From contig JAESSR010000293.1 in NCBI GenBank assembly GCA_016764015.1, positions 1 to 15,729 on the forward strand: DNA of 15,729 nucleotides, given 5' to 3'. The DNA is from Phycisphaerales bacterium (lineage in GTDB: Bacteria; Planctomycetota; Phycisphaerae; Phycisphaerales; UBA1924). Made by a program: the position numbers and the translations under genes. How positions within the stretch are numbered: position 1 is the first letter of the stretch; each line of letters begins with the position of its first letter. Below are positions 1 to 7,895 of the stretch, piece after piece. The notes under the pieces are model-generated. The model was not told the DNA's origin and did not search any database. It saw only the letters and a program-made list of their open reading frames with translations.

Positions 1-54
1 AGACCCTGCACTTGGTTTCCTCTCGACGATGATTAAATCGTCAAAGGCGCAAAA

Positions 55-792
55 ATGAAACCAAGAAAAACAACCTATATTGTCCATCGTTGGATCGGAC
101 TCATTATTTCTCTCCAACTCCTTGCGTGGAGTGTCGGAGGGTTCGTATTCAGTATTCTGGATATTGACGATGTACACGGCGATACCGAAGCGCGGATGCG
201 ACAAGTTGGTGAAATGAGTATTGAATCACTCCCGCCGTTGATGCAGGATTCGTTGAGAGAGCAGGGTGTAGAAAGTATAGGAACGGCCACGATCATCGAT
301 CGAGGATTAGGAGCCTTCTGGGAAATTCGTAGTTCCGATGGGAGTTGGATTGGGAGAGCAAACTCATCGGGCAATCTGACCGGGCTCATCACTCAAGCTG
401 AAGCTCAAGAAATCGCGGTGGATGATTTTCTTCCTGATGCCCCGGTAGAGAGTATACAACTCATCGAAGATGAGCCGCCGAGCGAGTATCGTGGCGGTCG
501 GCTCCCCGTCTATCAAGTTGTGATGGATCATCCAAAGCACACCCATATCTATGTGGATGCAGCTACCGGGCGAATCATGGCTCGACGAAACAAGTCTTGG
601 CGGACATTCGATTTCTTCTGGATGCTCCACACAATGGATTACAAGGGGCGTGACAACTTTAACCATCCATTGCTCACTATTGCCAGCCTGTTTGCGATCG
701 CCGCATCTGGAACCGGACTTGCGCTTTGGAGTTGGCGAGCAATCCCCAAGTTTTCTCGTTGGCGGAAGAATCGTATGAAGGCACAATCATGA
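55..792 (+). CDS. PepSY-type two-TM membrane protein
   Basis: A 245-residue protein with an N-terminal membrane helix at about residues 12-34, starting in the HRWIGL motif usual for PepSY-associated TM proteins. A soluble PepSY-like region follows (about 40-190) and a second helix lies near the C terminus (about 206-228), ending in a basic tail. Many PepSY_TM proteins are longer with four helices, so this is a compact form. Proteins of this type often sit beside metal or siderophore uptake and reductase genes, but no reaction can be assigned. A weak AAGG lies 7 bases before the ATG. A 6-bp inverted repeat (GACGAT/ATCGTC) at 25-42 lies just upstream and could be regulatory or chance. The gene overlaps the next by ATGA, so the two are probably translated together. 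A decayed partial copy of its 3' end lies at about 2634-2832. Confidence 0.75.
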   Translation: MKPRKTTYIVHRWIGLIISLQLLAWSVGGFVFSILDIDDVHGDTEARMRQVGEMSIESLPPLMQDSLREQGVESIGTATIIDRGLGAFWEIRSSDGSWIGRANSSGNLTGLITQAEAQEIAVDDFLPDAPVESIQLIEDEPPSEYRGGRLPVYQVVMDHPKHTHIYVDAATGRIMARRNKSWRTFDFFWMLHTMDYKGRDNFNHPLLTIASLFAIAASGTGLALWSWRAIPKFSRWRKNRMKAQS

Positions 793-1685
793 ATCGGTTT
801 CGCATTACAGGTAGAGGGTTCACACTGATCGAGATACTCGTTGTGATCGCCATTATTGCGATACTCATTAGCATATTGCTGCCCGCTTTGGGACATGCCA
901 GAGAAACGGCTCGTGTCACGGTGTGCTTGTCGAATCTCCGGTCGCAAGGTCAGGCAATCAGCGCTTACACGCTTGAGAGTAGAGATGCAACACCTCCAAG
1001 GCTTGTCTGGATCAACGAACCCAATAAAGACGGTGGATTTGGTCTTACCAGATTCTTGCTGAACCGATTTATGGCCGATTGGCTTGGAAATCCGTTTCCG
1101 CCTGAGCCGGGCACGCCACTTTATCAGCCGCAGGACATGTGGAGGTGTCCTGAGATCAAACCAGATACTGAAGATTTGAGATTAAACCACCAAGGGCGAT
1201 TGCATCACGCCCCGAATCAGTATCTATTTGGAATACTCGACTACCAATCACCTCAGTCAACACCCGGCGCGTATATGGATGCTGCTCCAGGATGGGAATC
1301 TTCGAGCTATGGTACTCGCTGGGGGAAATATACGAATCCTAGACATCCGTCTCAGGTCATCGCAGTGATGGACAATGTGCAGACTTTCATTCCAATTCAT
1401 CAACATTACGACGCGCGAGAGTTCTTTGGACGATCCAATCATATTTCGGATCGTCCATCAGAGGCGAATAGCGTTGAGAATAACGGCTCACATAACAAAT
1501 CAGGCGTCCGCCCATCTCTATTCGTCGACGGGCATGTCGAAGCAATGTCCAACTCGGCATCTTACTGGGAACAAGACCCCGGTGAGTACAGCGGGCCAAG
1601 CAATGCAGGCACAACAACGCTCTATTCACCCGAAGTCAAACATTTCATGTACTATGTGAGTAATCGTTATCGTGTTGATAACTAG
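789..1685 (+). CDS. Type II secretion/type IV pilin-like pseudopilin (prepilin N-methylation motif)
   Basis: Read from the ATG at 789 this is 298 residues. I prefer that start to an in-frame one at 726, because 726 would add 21 residues ahead of the short basic leader and overlap the PepSY gene deeply, whereas 789 gives a four-base ATGA overlap. The leader [10 protein letters not shown] is followed by [16 protein letters not shown], a textbook prepilin peptidase site (G/F, Glu at +5) and membrane helix. The rest is a globular exported domain ending with [10 protein letters not shown], the DGH element seen in the large planctomycete families of pseudopilin-like proteins (DUF1559-like, H-x-DG). 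Such proteins are numerous in planctomycetes and their individual roles are mostly unknown; a surface or secretion-pseudopilus role is inferred. Confidence 0.85.
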   Translation: MNRFRITGRGFTLIEILVVIAIIAILISILLPALGHARETARVTVCLSNLRSQGQAISAYTLESRDATPPRLVWINEPNKDGGFGLTRFLLNRFMADWLGNPFPPEPGTPLYQPQDMWRCPEIKPDTEDLRLNHQGRLHHAPNQYLFGILDYQSPQSTPGAYMDAAPGWESSSYGTRWGKYTNPRHPSQVIAVMDNVQTFIPIHQHYDAREFFGRSNHISDRPSEANSVENNGSHNKSGVRPSLFVDGHVEAMSNSASYWEQDPGEYSGPSNAGTTTLYSPEVKHFMYYVSNRYRVDN

Positions 1686-1738
1686 GGAGTAAAACAAACG
1701 ATGGGAGCAGGTCAAGAACACAACAGAAGGAGATACTC

Positions 1739-2617
1739 GTGGTGGATTTTATAACGATGGTTGGGATTGGGATAGTTGCAGTCACTGGTGGGGCAGGGGT
1801 GTTGCATGTGGTGGCGAAGATGGGGGGCGTTGGGCGTTGGGTGATGGAGTTTTGTCGAAAGGCGCCTGGGCTTGATCTGGTGGTGGCATGGTTTACGGTT
1901 GGGCCAGCGGTTGCCGGGTTTATTGTGTTTGGATGGCGTGGATTGTTCGGCGGAGTTGTCGGACAGATGATCGGCCTGACGGTTTGGGGATGGGGGCACG
2001 AACTCGCCCATCGCAAATCGGTAAAGGGGCCGAGGATAGTCAAAGTGCTCAACAAACTTGTCGGGCGATGGCGCAATCATGGGGCGTTGTGGGTCTCGGC
2101 GTTGGCGGTGCCGTTGTTCTGGACGGTACGGATTGGTGAGTTGGTGATTTATCCACTGTTGATTTGGTTGCTTCGGTTTCCAAAACACAACCAAGGTGAG
2201 TGGGTGAATGTCTCTCGTCATAAGTTCGACGGGCTGGTCGGGCATGATCTGATTTGGTGTCTCTATTGCGATTGGATGACGGGCGTTTGGTCGTTGGGTT
2301 CGGAGATGCTTCGCAATGTCGAGTCGTTTTGGTGCCCGATCCGGTTTTCGGATACGAACAAGTGTACGAACTGCTCTGTGGATTTTCCGGATATCTGGCG
2401 GTGGACTGCTGCCGATGGGAATATGGATGATGTGACCAAGTTATTGGAGGAGAAATATGGGATCGGGAAGGATGCGGGGGAAAGGCCTGATCGGAACACT
2501 TGGTTCGGGCATCGGGATCGTGTGGAGTTAACAGTGGAGTTGGAATCGATCGAGTCTACTAGGCATATTGAAAAGTGCGATCAGTGTGGTGATGCCTCGG
2601 GTGGGGGCGAACAATGA
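1739..2617 (+). CDS. Conserved-looking membrane protein of unknown function with HExxH and three CxxC pairs
   Basis: A 292-residue protein I cannot name. The GTG at 1739 is chosen because AAGGAG lies at 1727-1732, six bases before it; the next codon is also GTG. Hydrophobic stretches lie at about residues 4-25, 46-65, 70-86 and 117-146. The string HELAH at 87-91 (in GWGHELAHRK) fits HExxH and also resembles the HELxHR boxes of membrane di-iron hydroxylases; no second His box is evident, so neither activity is claimed. The C-terminal half appears cytosolic, with CLYC at 174-177, Cys199, CTNC at 209-212 and CDQC at 280-283, which suggests a metal or structural zinc site. The + strand here is strikingly G-rich, unlike its neighbours. 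The gene stands 53 bases after the pseudopilin and could share its transcript. Confidence 0.7.
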   Translation: MVDFITMVGIGIVAVTGGAGVLHVVAKMGGVGRWVMEFCRKAPGLDLVVAWFTVGPAVAGFIVFGWRGLFGGVVGQMIGLTVWGWGHELAHRKSVKGPRIVKVLNKLVGRWRNHGALWVSALAVPLFWTVRIGELVIYPLLIWLLRFPKHNQGEWVNVSRHKFDGLVGHDLIWCLYCDWMTGVWSLGSEMLRNVESFWCPIRFSDTNKCTNCSVDFPDIWRWTAADGNMDDVTKLLEEKYGIGKDAGERPDRNTWFGHRDRVELTVELESIESTRHIEKCDQCGDASGGGEQ

Positions 2618-2633
2618 AACAAGGACCAACACC

Positions 2634-2832
2634 CGGCGGAACAAACTTGGCGGGCATTTGATTTCTTATGGATGCTCGACACGATGGACTCTCAGGGGCG
2701 CGACAACTTCAACTATTCGCTGTTAATCATCGCGGCGTCAGGGACGGGGCTTGCGCTATAGGATGGTGATTGAGTCCTAAGTTCTTTCGTATTCGCCAGA
2801 AGAAACAGGCGCAAAGAGAGAGCGTGCCCTGA
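2634..2832 (+). pseudogene. Decayed C-terminal copy of the PepSY membrane protein at 55-792
   Basis: The DNA from 2634 aligns by eye with about 580-780 of the upstream PepSY gene. Frames read in turn give RRNK, then WRAFDFLWMLDTMDSQGRDN followed by [17 protein letters not shown], then W-stop-LSPKFFRIRQKKQ. The matching parts of the intact protein are [24 protein letters not shown], then [20 protein letters not shown], then [13 protein letters not shown]. The copy has a 1-base deletion after AACAAA, loss of about six codons in the TM segment, a TAG at 2759-2761, a second frame change and a TGA at 2767-2769. The ATGAAAC at 2614 also resembles the start of the intact gene, so this may be a whole paralogue with a large internal deletion. 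It is not expected to make a protein. Confidence 0.8.
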
Positions 2833-2846
2833 TGGGCACGCTCTCT
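2817..2846 (-). terminator. Perfect 13-bp hairpin, probable terminator of the efflux operon
   Basis: AGAGAGCGTGCCC (2817-2829), loop TGAT, and GGGCACGCTCTCT (2834-2846) form a perfect stem. It lies 23 bases past the stop of the PII-like gene on the - strand. On that strand only three T residues follow the stem, so the U-tract is weak. It may also end + strand transcripts from the left block, where no T-run follows. Confidence 0.6.
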
Positions 2847-2869
2847 GAAGATACAACTGAAATAACCGC

Positions 2870-3202
2870 CTAGATCGCGTTGACGCCGGACTCGCCGGTC
2901 CGGATTCGGATAACCTTGTCGAGGGTTACGACGGTGATCTTGCCATCGCCTGGCCGTCCGGTGTGGGCGTGCTCTTGGATCACTGCGACGACCTCGTCGC
3001 ATTGGTCATCGCGGACGAGGCACTCGATTTTGATCATCTCGACTGCTCCGAATGCGATGGAATCACCGGAGTCTCTCCCGACGACCCTGCCCATCCCGCG
3101 TACTTTGAGCACGGTGACGCCGGGGAACTCTGGGTGCTCATGCATCGCATGGAGCACTTTGTCCAGGCAGATCGGCCTGATGAATGCTTTGATTTCTTTC
3201 AT
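2870..3202 (-). CDS. PII-like signalling protein of the metal-efflux-linked type (PII-NG-like)
   Basis: The 110 residues match the length of GlnB/GlnK. The nucleotide-binding B-loop TGRPGDGK is at 81-88 and the C-terminal RIRTGE signature at 99-104, so the PII trimer fold with ATP/ADP binding is expected. The T-loop (about 37-55) is about three residues shorter than in GlnB and lacks the uridylylated Tyr51, so classical GlnD control is unlikely. PII proteins encoded beside heavy-metal RND pumps form a described subgroup, PII-NG. The gene is last in the efflux operon, 21 bases after the czcA-type stop, with AAAGGA ahead of its ATG. A role in tuning or sensing for the pump is inferred from position only. 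Cys12, Cys61, Cys68 and several His residues could bear on metal response. Confidence 0.88.
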   Translation of the reverse strand: MKEIKAFIRPICLDKVLHAMHEHPEFPGVTVLKVRGMGRVVGRDSGDSIAFGAVEMIKIECLVRDDQCDEVVAVIQEHAHTGRPGDGKITVVTLDKVIRIRTGESGVNAI

Positions 3203-3223
3203 TCGTCTATTCCTTTCTGCGTG

Positions 3224-6200
3224 TTATACGACGACTTCCGATTTCTTGCCTCCGAACCATGCGTAGAGCGTGGGGAGGACGAAGAGGGTGAGGATGGTTG
3301 AGGTGATGAGCCCGCCGATGACCACGGTGGCCAATGGGCGTTGGACTTCTGAGCCCATCCCGGTGTTGAGTGCCATGGGCACGAACCCAAGACTGGCGAC
3401 GAGTGCAGTCATGAGCACCGGTCGCAGGCGTGCGAGGCTGCCGTGGACGACCGCATCGAGTGTGGATTCGCCGGAATCGACCATCTCATTGATGAATGTA
3501 ATCATCACCACGCCGTTGAGCACCGCAACACCCGAGAGGGCGATGAACCCGATCCCGGCGCTGATACTAAAGGGCAGGTCTCGGAGCCAGAGCCCGAAGA
3601 TGCCCCCGGTGAGTGCGAGTGGTACACCGGTGTAGACAATGATCGCATGGCGAGCATTGCCAAAGGCGGTGTAGAGCATGATAAAGATGAGCGAGAGCGC
3701 GATGGGCACCACGATCATCAAACGCTTGCGTGCTTTGGCAAGGTTCTCGAACTGCCCGCCCCAGGTGATGTAGTACCCTTCGGGGAGGGTGATCTGGGCA
3801 TCGAGTTTCTCTTGTGCCTCGGCAACGAATGAGCCCATGTCTCGACCACGGATGTTGGCCTGGACCACGATGCGACGCTTAGCGTTCTCGCGGCTGATCT
3901 GGTTTGGACCTTCCGCGATCACGATGTCGGCGACCGCTTCGAGCGGGATGTACCGGATACCTGATCCCATTTCGCTCATCGTGCCGCTCAAATCTTGATC
4001 GGGCGCGGTGCTCTCTGGGAGCGGGATCGGGACTTGCCCAACGAGATCAACCCTGCCTCGAATCTCTTCGGGGAGTCGGACGATGATCGGGAATCGGCGA
4101 TCACCCTGATAGAGCGTGCCCGCCTCTTCGCCGCCGAAGGCGATCGAAACGACTTCCTGCACATCACTGACATTGAGCCCGTAGCGAGCGATTTTCTCGC
4201 GGTCGATATCGACCGTGAGCACCGAGAGCCCGCTGACCTGCTCGACCTTGACATCCGATGCGCCCGGGATCCCGGTGAGGACCTGGGCGATTTCTTGTCC
4301 GGATTTGAGGAGGAGATCGAGATCGTCGCCAAAGATTTTGACGGCGAGGTCACTTCGGACACCACTGATAAGCTCATTGAACCGGAGTTCGATGGGCTGG
4401 GAGATTTCGAAGTTCTGCCCGGGGATGGTTTCGAGGAACTCCTCGATCTCGGATGCGAGCTCTTCCTGAGTCTTTGCCCGGGTCCACTCTTCGCGTGGAT
4501 AGAGCATCAGGTAGGTATCGCTGACATTGGGGCCCATCGGGTCAGTCGCAACCTCGGCGGTCCCGGTTCGTGCGAAGATACTCTCGATCTCGTCTGGGAA
4601 CTCTTCGGCGAGCGCTATTTCGAGATCCTTTTGCATCTCGATACTTGTGGTGATGCCGATACTCGGGATGCGTGCGGGCTGGACCGCCAGCGCGCCTTCG
4701 CCGAGCTGGGGGACGAACTCACTACCGAGCCCGGAGGCGACGATGGCAGAAATCCCGAGGACCACCGAAGCGATCGCGACTGTGACCCATCGCATGCGGA
4801 TGGCGAGGTACAACCCAGGCTGGTACACCTTTTTGACCCAGCGGATGATGAAGCTTTCTTTTTCAGAGAACTTCCCTCGCAGGAACACCGCACAGGCAGC
4901 GGGGATGAAGGTGAAGGTCAAGATCAATGCGCCGGTGAGTGCCATGAGCACGACCAGAGACATGGGCTTGAACATTTTTCCTTCGATGCCGGTGAGTGTG
5001 AGGATCGGGAGGTACACGATCATGATGATGAGGATGCCGAAGAGCGTGGGCTTGGCGACCTGCTTGCCCGCAGCGGAGATCACCGAGAGGCGTTCATCGT
5101 TGGTGAGCCTTCGGCCCTTCTTCTCTTGCTCTTCGGAGGCCCTTCGGACAATGTTCTCGACGAACACCACCGCACCGTCAATGATAATGCCGAAATCGAC
5201 CGCCCCCAGACTCAGCAAGTTCGCGCTGACCTTGTTCTCGACCATGCCGGTGACGGCGAAGAGCATCGAGAGGGGGATCGCACACGCCACGATGACGGCT
5301 GCGCGAAGATTCCCGAGGAGCAATAACAATATGGCCACCACAAAGATCGCGCCTTCGACGAGATTCTTTTCGATGGTGTGGAGGGTTGCATCAACGAGAT
5401 AGGTGCGGTTATACAGTGTTTTAATCTCGATGTTCTCGGGGAGCGTCTTGCCGATCTGTTCCATTTTATCATGGACACCTACGGAGACGGTTCGGCTGTT
5501 TGCGCCCAAGAGCATCATGGATGTCCCGATGACGACTTCCTTGCCGTTGTGTGTGCCCGCACCGGTGCGGAGTTCGTCACCAATGATGACCTCGGCGACA
5601 TCCCGGATATAAATCGGGACGCCATCGACACTTTTGACCTTGATATTCTTGATGTCCTCGACCGAGCCGATCAGACCCGTTGCACGAACGAGGTAGGCCT
5701 CGCCGGCGTGCTCGATGTATCCGCCGCCGGCATTGGAGTTGTTCTCCGCGACCGCCTGCATCATATCACGGAGGGTGAGTCCGTAGGCCATGAGTTTGGC
5801 GATGTCTGGGTTGATGTGGTACTGCTGCTCGTACCCGCCGATGGAGTTGACTTCGGTGACGCCTTTGACCGTCCGCAACTGGGGGCGGATGATCCAGTCT
5901 TGGACCGTCCGCAAATCTTGCTGGGTGTATTCGGTGCCGTCGGGTCGAGGTCCGACCGCTTCGACGGACCACATGTATATCTCGCCGAGCCCTGTTGAGA
6001 TCGGTCCCATCTGAGGCTCAGCGAGCCCCGGCGGGAGCGAGCCACGGGCTTCGGTCAGGCGTTCGCCAACGAGTTGGCGAGCCCAGAAGATGTCGGTGCC
6101 ATCTTCAAAGATGACCGTCACCTGCGAGAGCCCGTAGCGTGAGATCGAGCGGATCAGCTCGACCTTGGGGAGCCCGCCCATCGACCATTCGATGGGGAAG

Positions 6201-6397
6201 GTGATCTGTTGTTCGATTTCGACGGGTGAGAGGGCAGAAACATTGGTGTTGATCTGCACCTGAACATTGGTGATATCGGGGACCGCGTCGATGGGCAGCT
6301 TCGTGAAGCTGTACAAGCCGATTCCCATGAGTGCGATGGTGGCCAAGAGCACGACTGCACTCTGGCGGATCGAGAACTCAATAATTTTTTCGAGCAT
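3224..6397 (-). CDS. czcA: Heavy-metal RND efflux pump, inner-membrane proton antiporter (CzcA/CusA family)
   Basis: At 1057 residues it has the usual length for HME-RND pumps, with an N-terminal helix (about 12-31), two large periplasmic loops and TM bundles near 345-530 and 880-1045. TM4 carries DFGIIIDGAVVFVEN at 401-415. Asp401, Asp407 and Glu414 match the proton-relay residues of CzcA (402, 408, 415). This DFG-x3-DGA-x3-VEN form marks divalent-cation pumps and differs from the Cu/Ag CusA form. The protein forms the trimeric core of a tripartite complex exporting metal ions from periplasm or cytoplasm through the CzcC-type channel. AAAGGAGG precedes the ATG. It starts 13 bases after the czcB-type stop and is followed by the PII-like gene. 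Zn, Cd, Co or Ni is likelier than Cu/Ag, but specificity is not proven. Confidence 0.95.
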   Translation of the reverse strand: MLEKIIEFSIRQSAVVLLATIALMGIGLYSFTKLPIDAVPDITNVQVQINTNVSALSPVEIEQQITFPIEWSMGGLPKVELIRSISRYGLSQVTVIFEDGTDIFWARQLVGERLTEARGSLPPGLAEPQMGPISTGLGEIYMWSVEAVGPRPDGTEYTQQDLRTVQDWIIRPQLRTVKGVTEVNSIGGYEQQYHINPDIAKLMAYGLTLRDMMQAVAENNSNAGGGYIEHAGEAYLVRATGLIGSVEDIKNIKVKSVDGVPIYIRDVAEVIIGDELRTGAGTHNGKEVVIGTSMMLLGANSRTVSVGVHDKMEQIGKTLPENIEIKTLYNRTYLVDATLHTIEKNLVEGAIFVVAILLLLLGNLRAAVIVACAIPLSMLFAVTGMVENKVSANLLSLGAVDFGIIIDGAVVFVENIVRRASEEQEKKGRRLTNDERLSVISAAGKQVAKPTLFGILIIMIVYLPILTLTGIEGKMFKPMSLVVLMALTGALILTFTFIPAACAVFLRGKFSEKESFIIRWVKKVYQPGLYLAIRMRWVTVAIASVVLGISAIVASGLGSEFVPQLGEGALAVQPARIPSIGITTSIEMQKDLEIALAEEFPDEIESIFARTGTAEVATDPMGPNVSDTYLMLYPREEWTRAKTQEELASEIEEFLETIPGQNFEISQPIELRFNELISGVRSDLAVKIFGDDLDLLLKSGQEIAQVLTGIPGASDVKVEQVSGLSVLTVDIDREKIARYGLNVSDVQEVVSIAFGGEEAGTLYQGDRRFPIIVRLPEEIRGRVDLVGQVPIPLPESTAPDQDLSGTMSEMGSGIRYIPLEAVADIVIAEGPNQISRENAKRRIVVQANIRGRDMGSFVAEAQEKLDAQITLPEGYYITWGGQFENLAKARKRLMIVVPIALSLIFIMLYTAFGNARHAIIVYTGVPLALTGGIFGLWLRDLPFSISAGIGFIALSGVAVLNGVVMITFINEMVDSGESTLDAVVHGSLARLRPVLMTALVASLGFVPMALNTGMGSEVQRPLATVVIGGLITSTILTLFVLPTLYAWFGGKKSEVVV

Positions 6398-6410
6398 TTC
6401 ATCCTCCTTT

Positions 6411-7895
6411 TTAGTGGTCGTGTCCTGCCGAACCCTTACCGAGTTCAGCCTTCATGAGAAAACTATTTTTTACGACGATTGGGGTGCCGATGGCGATGTC
6501 ATCGCCGAGCAGCTCGACATGGGTATCGCTCTTGCGTCCGAGTGTGACGCGCACGGGCTCGATGCCGTCGTCGTCTTGAATAAAGACGACGCTGTGCCCT
6601 TCGAATGACTGGATCGCTTCGAGCGGTACGATCCGATCAGCCTTGGCCTTGTCGGTTTCGACGCGTGCGGTGACGAACTCGCCGGGCTTCCATGAGCGGT
6701 CGGCGTTGTCGATGACAACGCGGGCCGAGACGGTTCTGGTTGATTCGGAAACGATGGCGCTGATGTAGTCCACGATTCCTGATGCGGTGCGATCACCGAC
6801 ATGGATCGTCACATGCTGACCTTCTTCAATCATCCCAGCGTACTGGGCGTAGATCGAGATATTGAGCCAGACGGTGCTCAGATCGGCGATGGTGTACACC
6901 GCTGCGTCAGTCCCGACTTTCTCGCCCGGGGTGATGTGCTTGGCGACGATCCGCCCACTCATCGGGGCGTTGAGTTCGTACCGCGCGACATCGGTGTCAG
7001 GCTCGGACGCCACCTCGGCGACCTGCTGCTCGGAGAGCCCGAGCAGGTGGAGCCGACGCTCGGTGTTGTCGACGCCCGATGACGCGATCATTGATTGCTG
7101 GCGTGCTTCTTGCAAACGCAGGCGGAAGGAGAAATCGACATCTTCGAAGGCGGCCATGTATTGGGCCTGGGCGCTGTTGAACATCTCTTGCGAAGCAAGC
7201 AGATCGACCTGGGTCGAGAGCCCCTTGGCATTGAGGACTTGCTCGCGGGCGTAGTTGGCAGCGCCGGCTTTCATCTGGGCATAAGTCGAGAGAAGACGCC
7301 CTTTATTCGCACCGATGCGGAGATCACCGACCTGCTCAAGCAGCTTGTCGGGGGTTGGGTCCTCACGGAGGACATCGAGCAGGCGAGCGGTGTTCTCGGA
7401 GATTGTCTCTTGGCGCGCAAGCTCGGCGTCGGCGATGATCTTCCCCTGGATGGCCTGGAGATAGGTGATCTTGGTTTCGCCGAGCTCGGGGCTTTCGAGC
7501 ACCGCGAGCAGCTCGCCTTCTTTGACATCATGCCCGAGGAATCCATCGACGGATGCGACGATGCCCGGCACGCGAGGCGTGACATGCAAGACGCGGTCCT
7601 GATTAAGCCCGACCTCGCCCGGGAGCATGATATGAGTTGCGATCTCACCACCAATGAGCGGCTGGATAATCACACCTGCGGCCCGAAGTTGTGCATCCGA
7701 GAGTTTGACAACCTCTTCGCCATGCTCATCTCCGCCTTCGTCGCCATGGTCATCGTGCCCGCCGCTCTCGGCGTGCCCGTGCCCATCATCTTCTTGGTGT
7801 TGGGTGTTCCCAGTGTCCCCGTCGCCACCACAACCGCTTATTGCGATCATTGATGGTGCGAGCACAGAGAGAAGGAGTAATCTTTGAATATTCAT
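6411..7895 (-). CDS. czcB: RND efflux periplasmic adaptor lipoprotein (CzcB/CusB family) with His-rich linker
   Basis: The 494-residue protein starts with a lipoprotein signal and lipobox ISGC (Cys22), so it is anchored by lipid. A linker at about 23-65 is rich in His, Asp, Glu and Gly with six His residues, a plausible metal-collecting arm. The barrel-sandwich halves are recognisable (GIVASVDGFLGHDVKEGELL and, later, LNAPMSGRIVAKHITPGEKV), flanking an alpha-helical hairpin at about 120-290. A beta-barrel and membrane-proximal domain follow, and the C terminus ends GHDH. The adaptor joins the inner-membrane pump to the outer-membrane factor. Its ATG overlaps the czcC-type stop (ATGA), with GGAGGTGA inside the czcC end as ribosome site, so translation is coupled. 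The DNA of this gene and of czcA is visibly more GC-rich than that of czcC. Confidence 0.93.
   Translation of the reverse strand: MNIQRLLLLSVLAPSMIAISGCGGDGDTGNTQHQEDDGHGHAESGGHDDHGDEGGDEHGEEVVKLSDAQLRAAGVIIQPLIGGEIATHIMLPGEVGLNQDRVLHVTPRVPGIVASVDGFLGHDVKEGELLAVLESPELGETKITYLQAIQGKIIADAELARQETISENTARLLDVLREDPTPDKLLEQVGDLRIGANKGRLLSTYAQMKAGAANYAREQVLNAKGLSTQVDLLASQEMFNSAQAQYMAAFEDVDFSFRLRLQEARQQSMIASSGVDNTERRLHLLGLSEQQVAEVASEPDTDVARYELNAPMSGRIVAKHITPGEKVGTDAAVYTIADLSTVWLNISIYAQYAGMIEEGQHVTIHVGDRTASGIVDYISAIVSESTRTVSARVVIDNADRSWKPGEFVTARVETDKAKADRIVPLEAIQSFEGHSVVFIQDDDGIEPVRVTLGRKSDTHVELLGDDIAIGTPIVVKNSFLMKAELGKGSAGHDH

Noticed and set aside
726..788. Upstream extension of the pseudopilin
   Set aside because: It would put 21 extra residues before the leader and overlap the PepSY gene; the start at 789 gives a normal prepilin leader.
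3995..5326. A 443-codon open frame on the + strand
   Set aside because: It lies fully inside the czcA-type pump on the other strand and has the biased acidic composition of a shadow frame; the - strand product matches a known family end to end.
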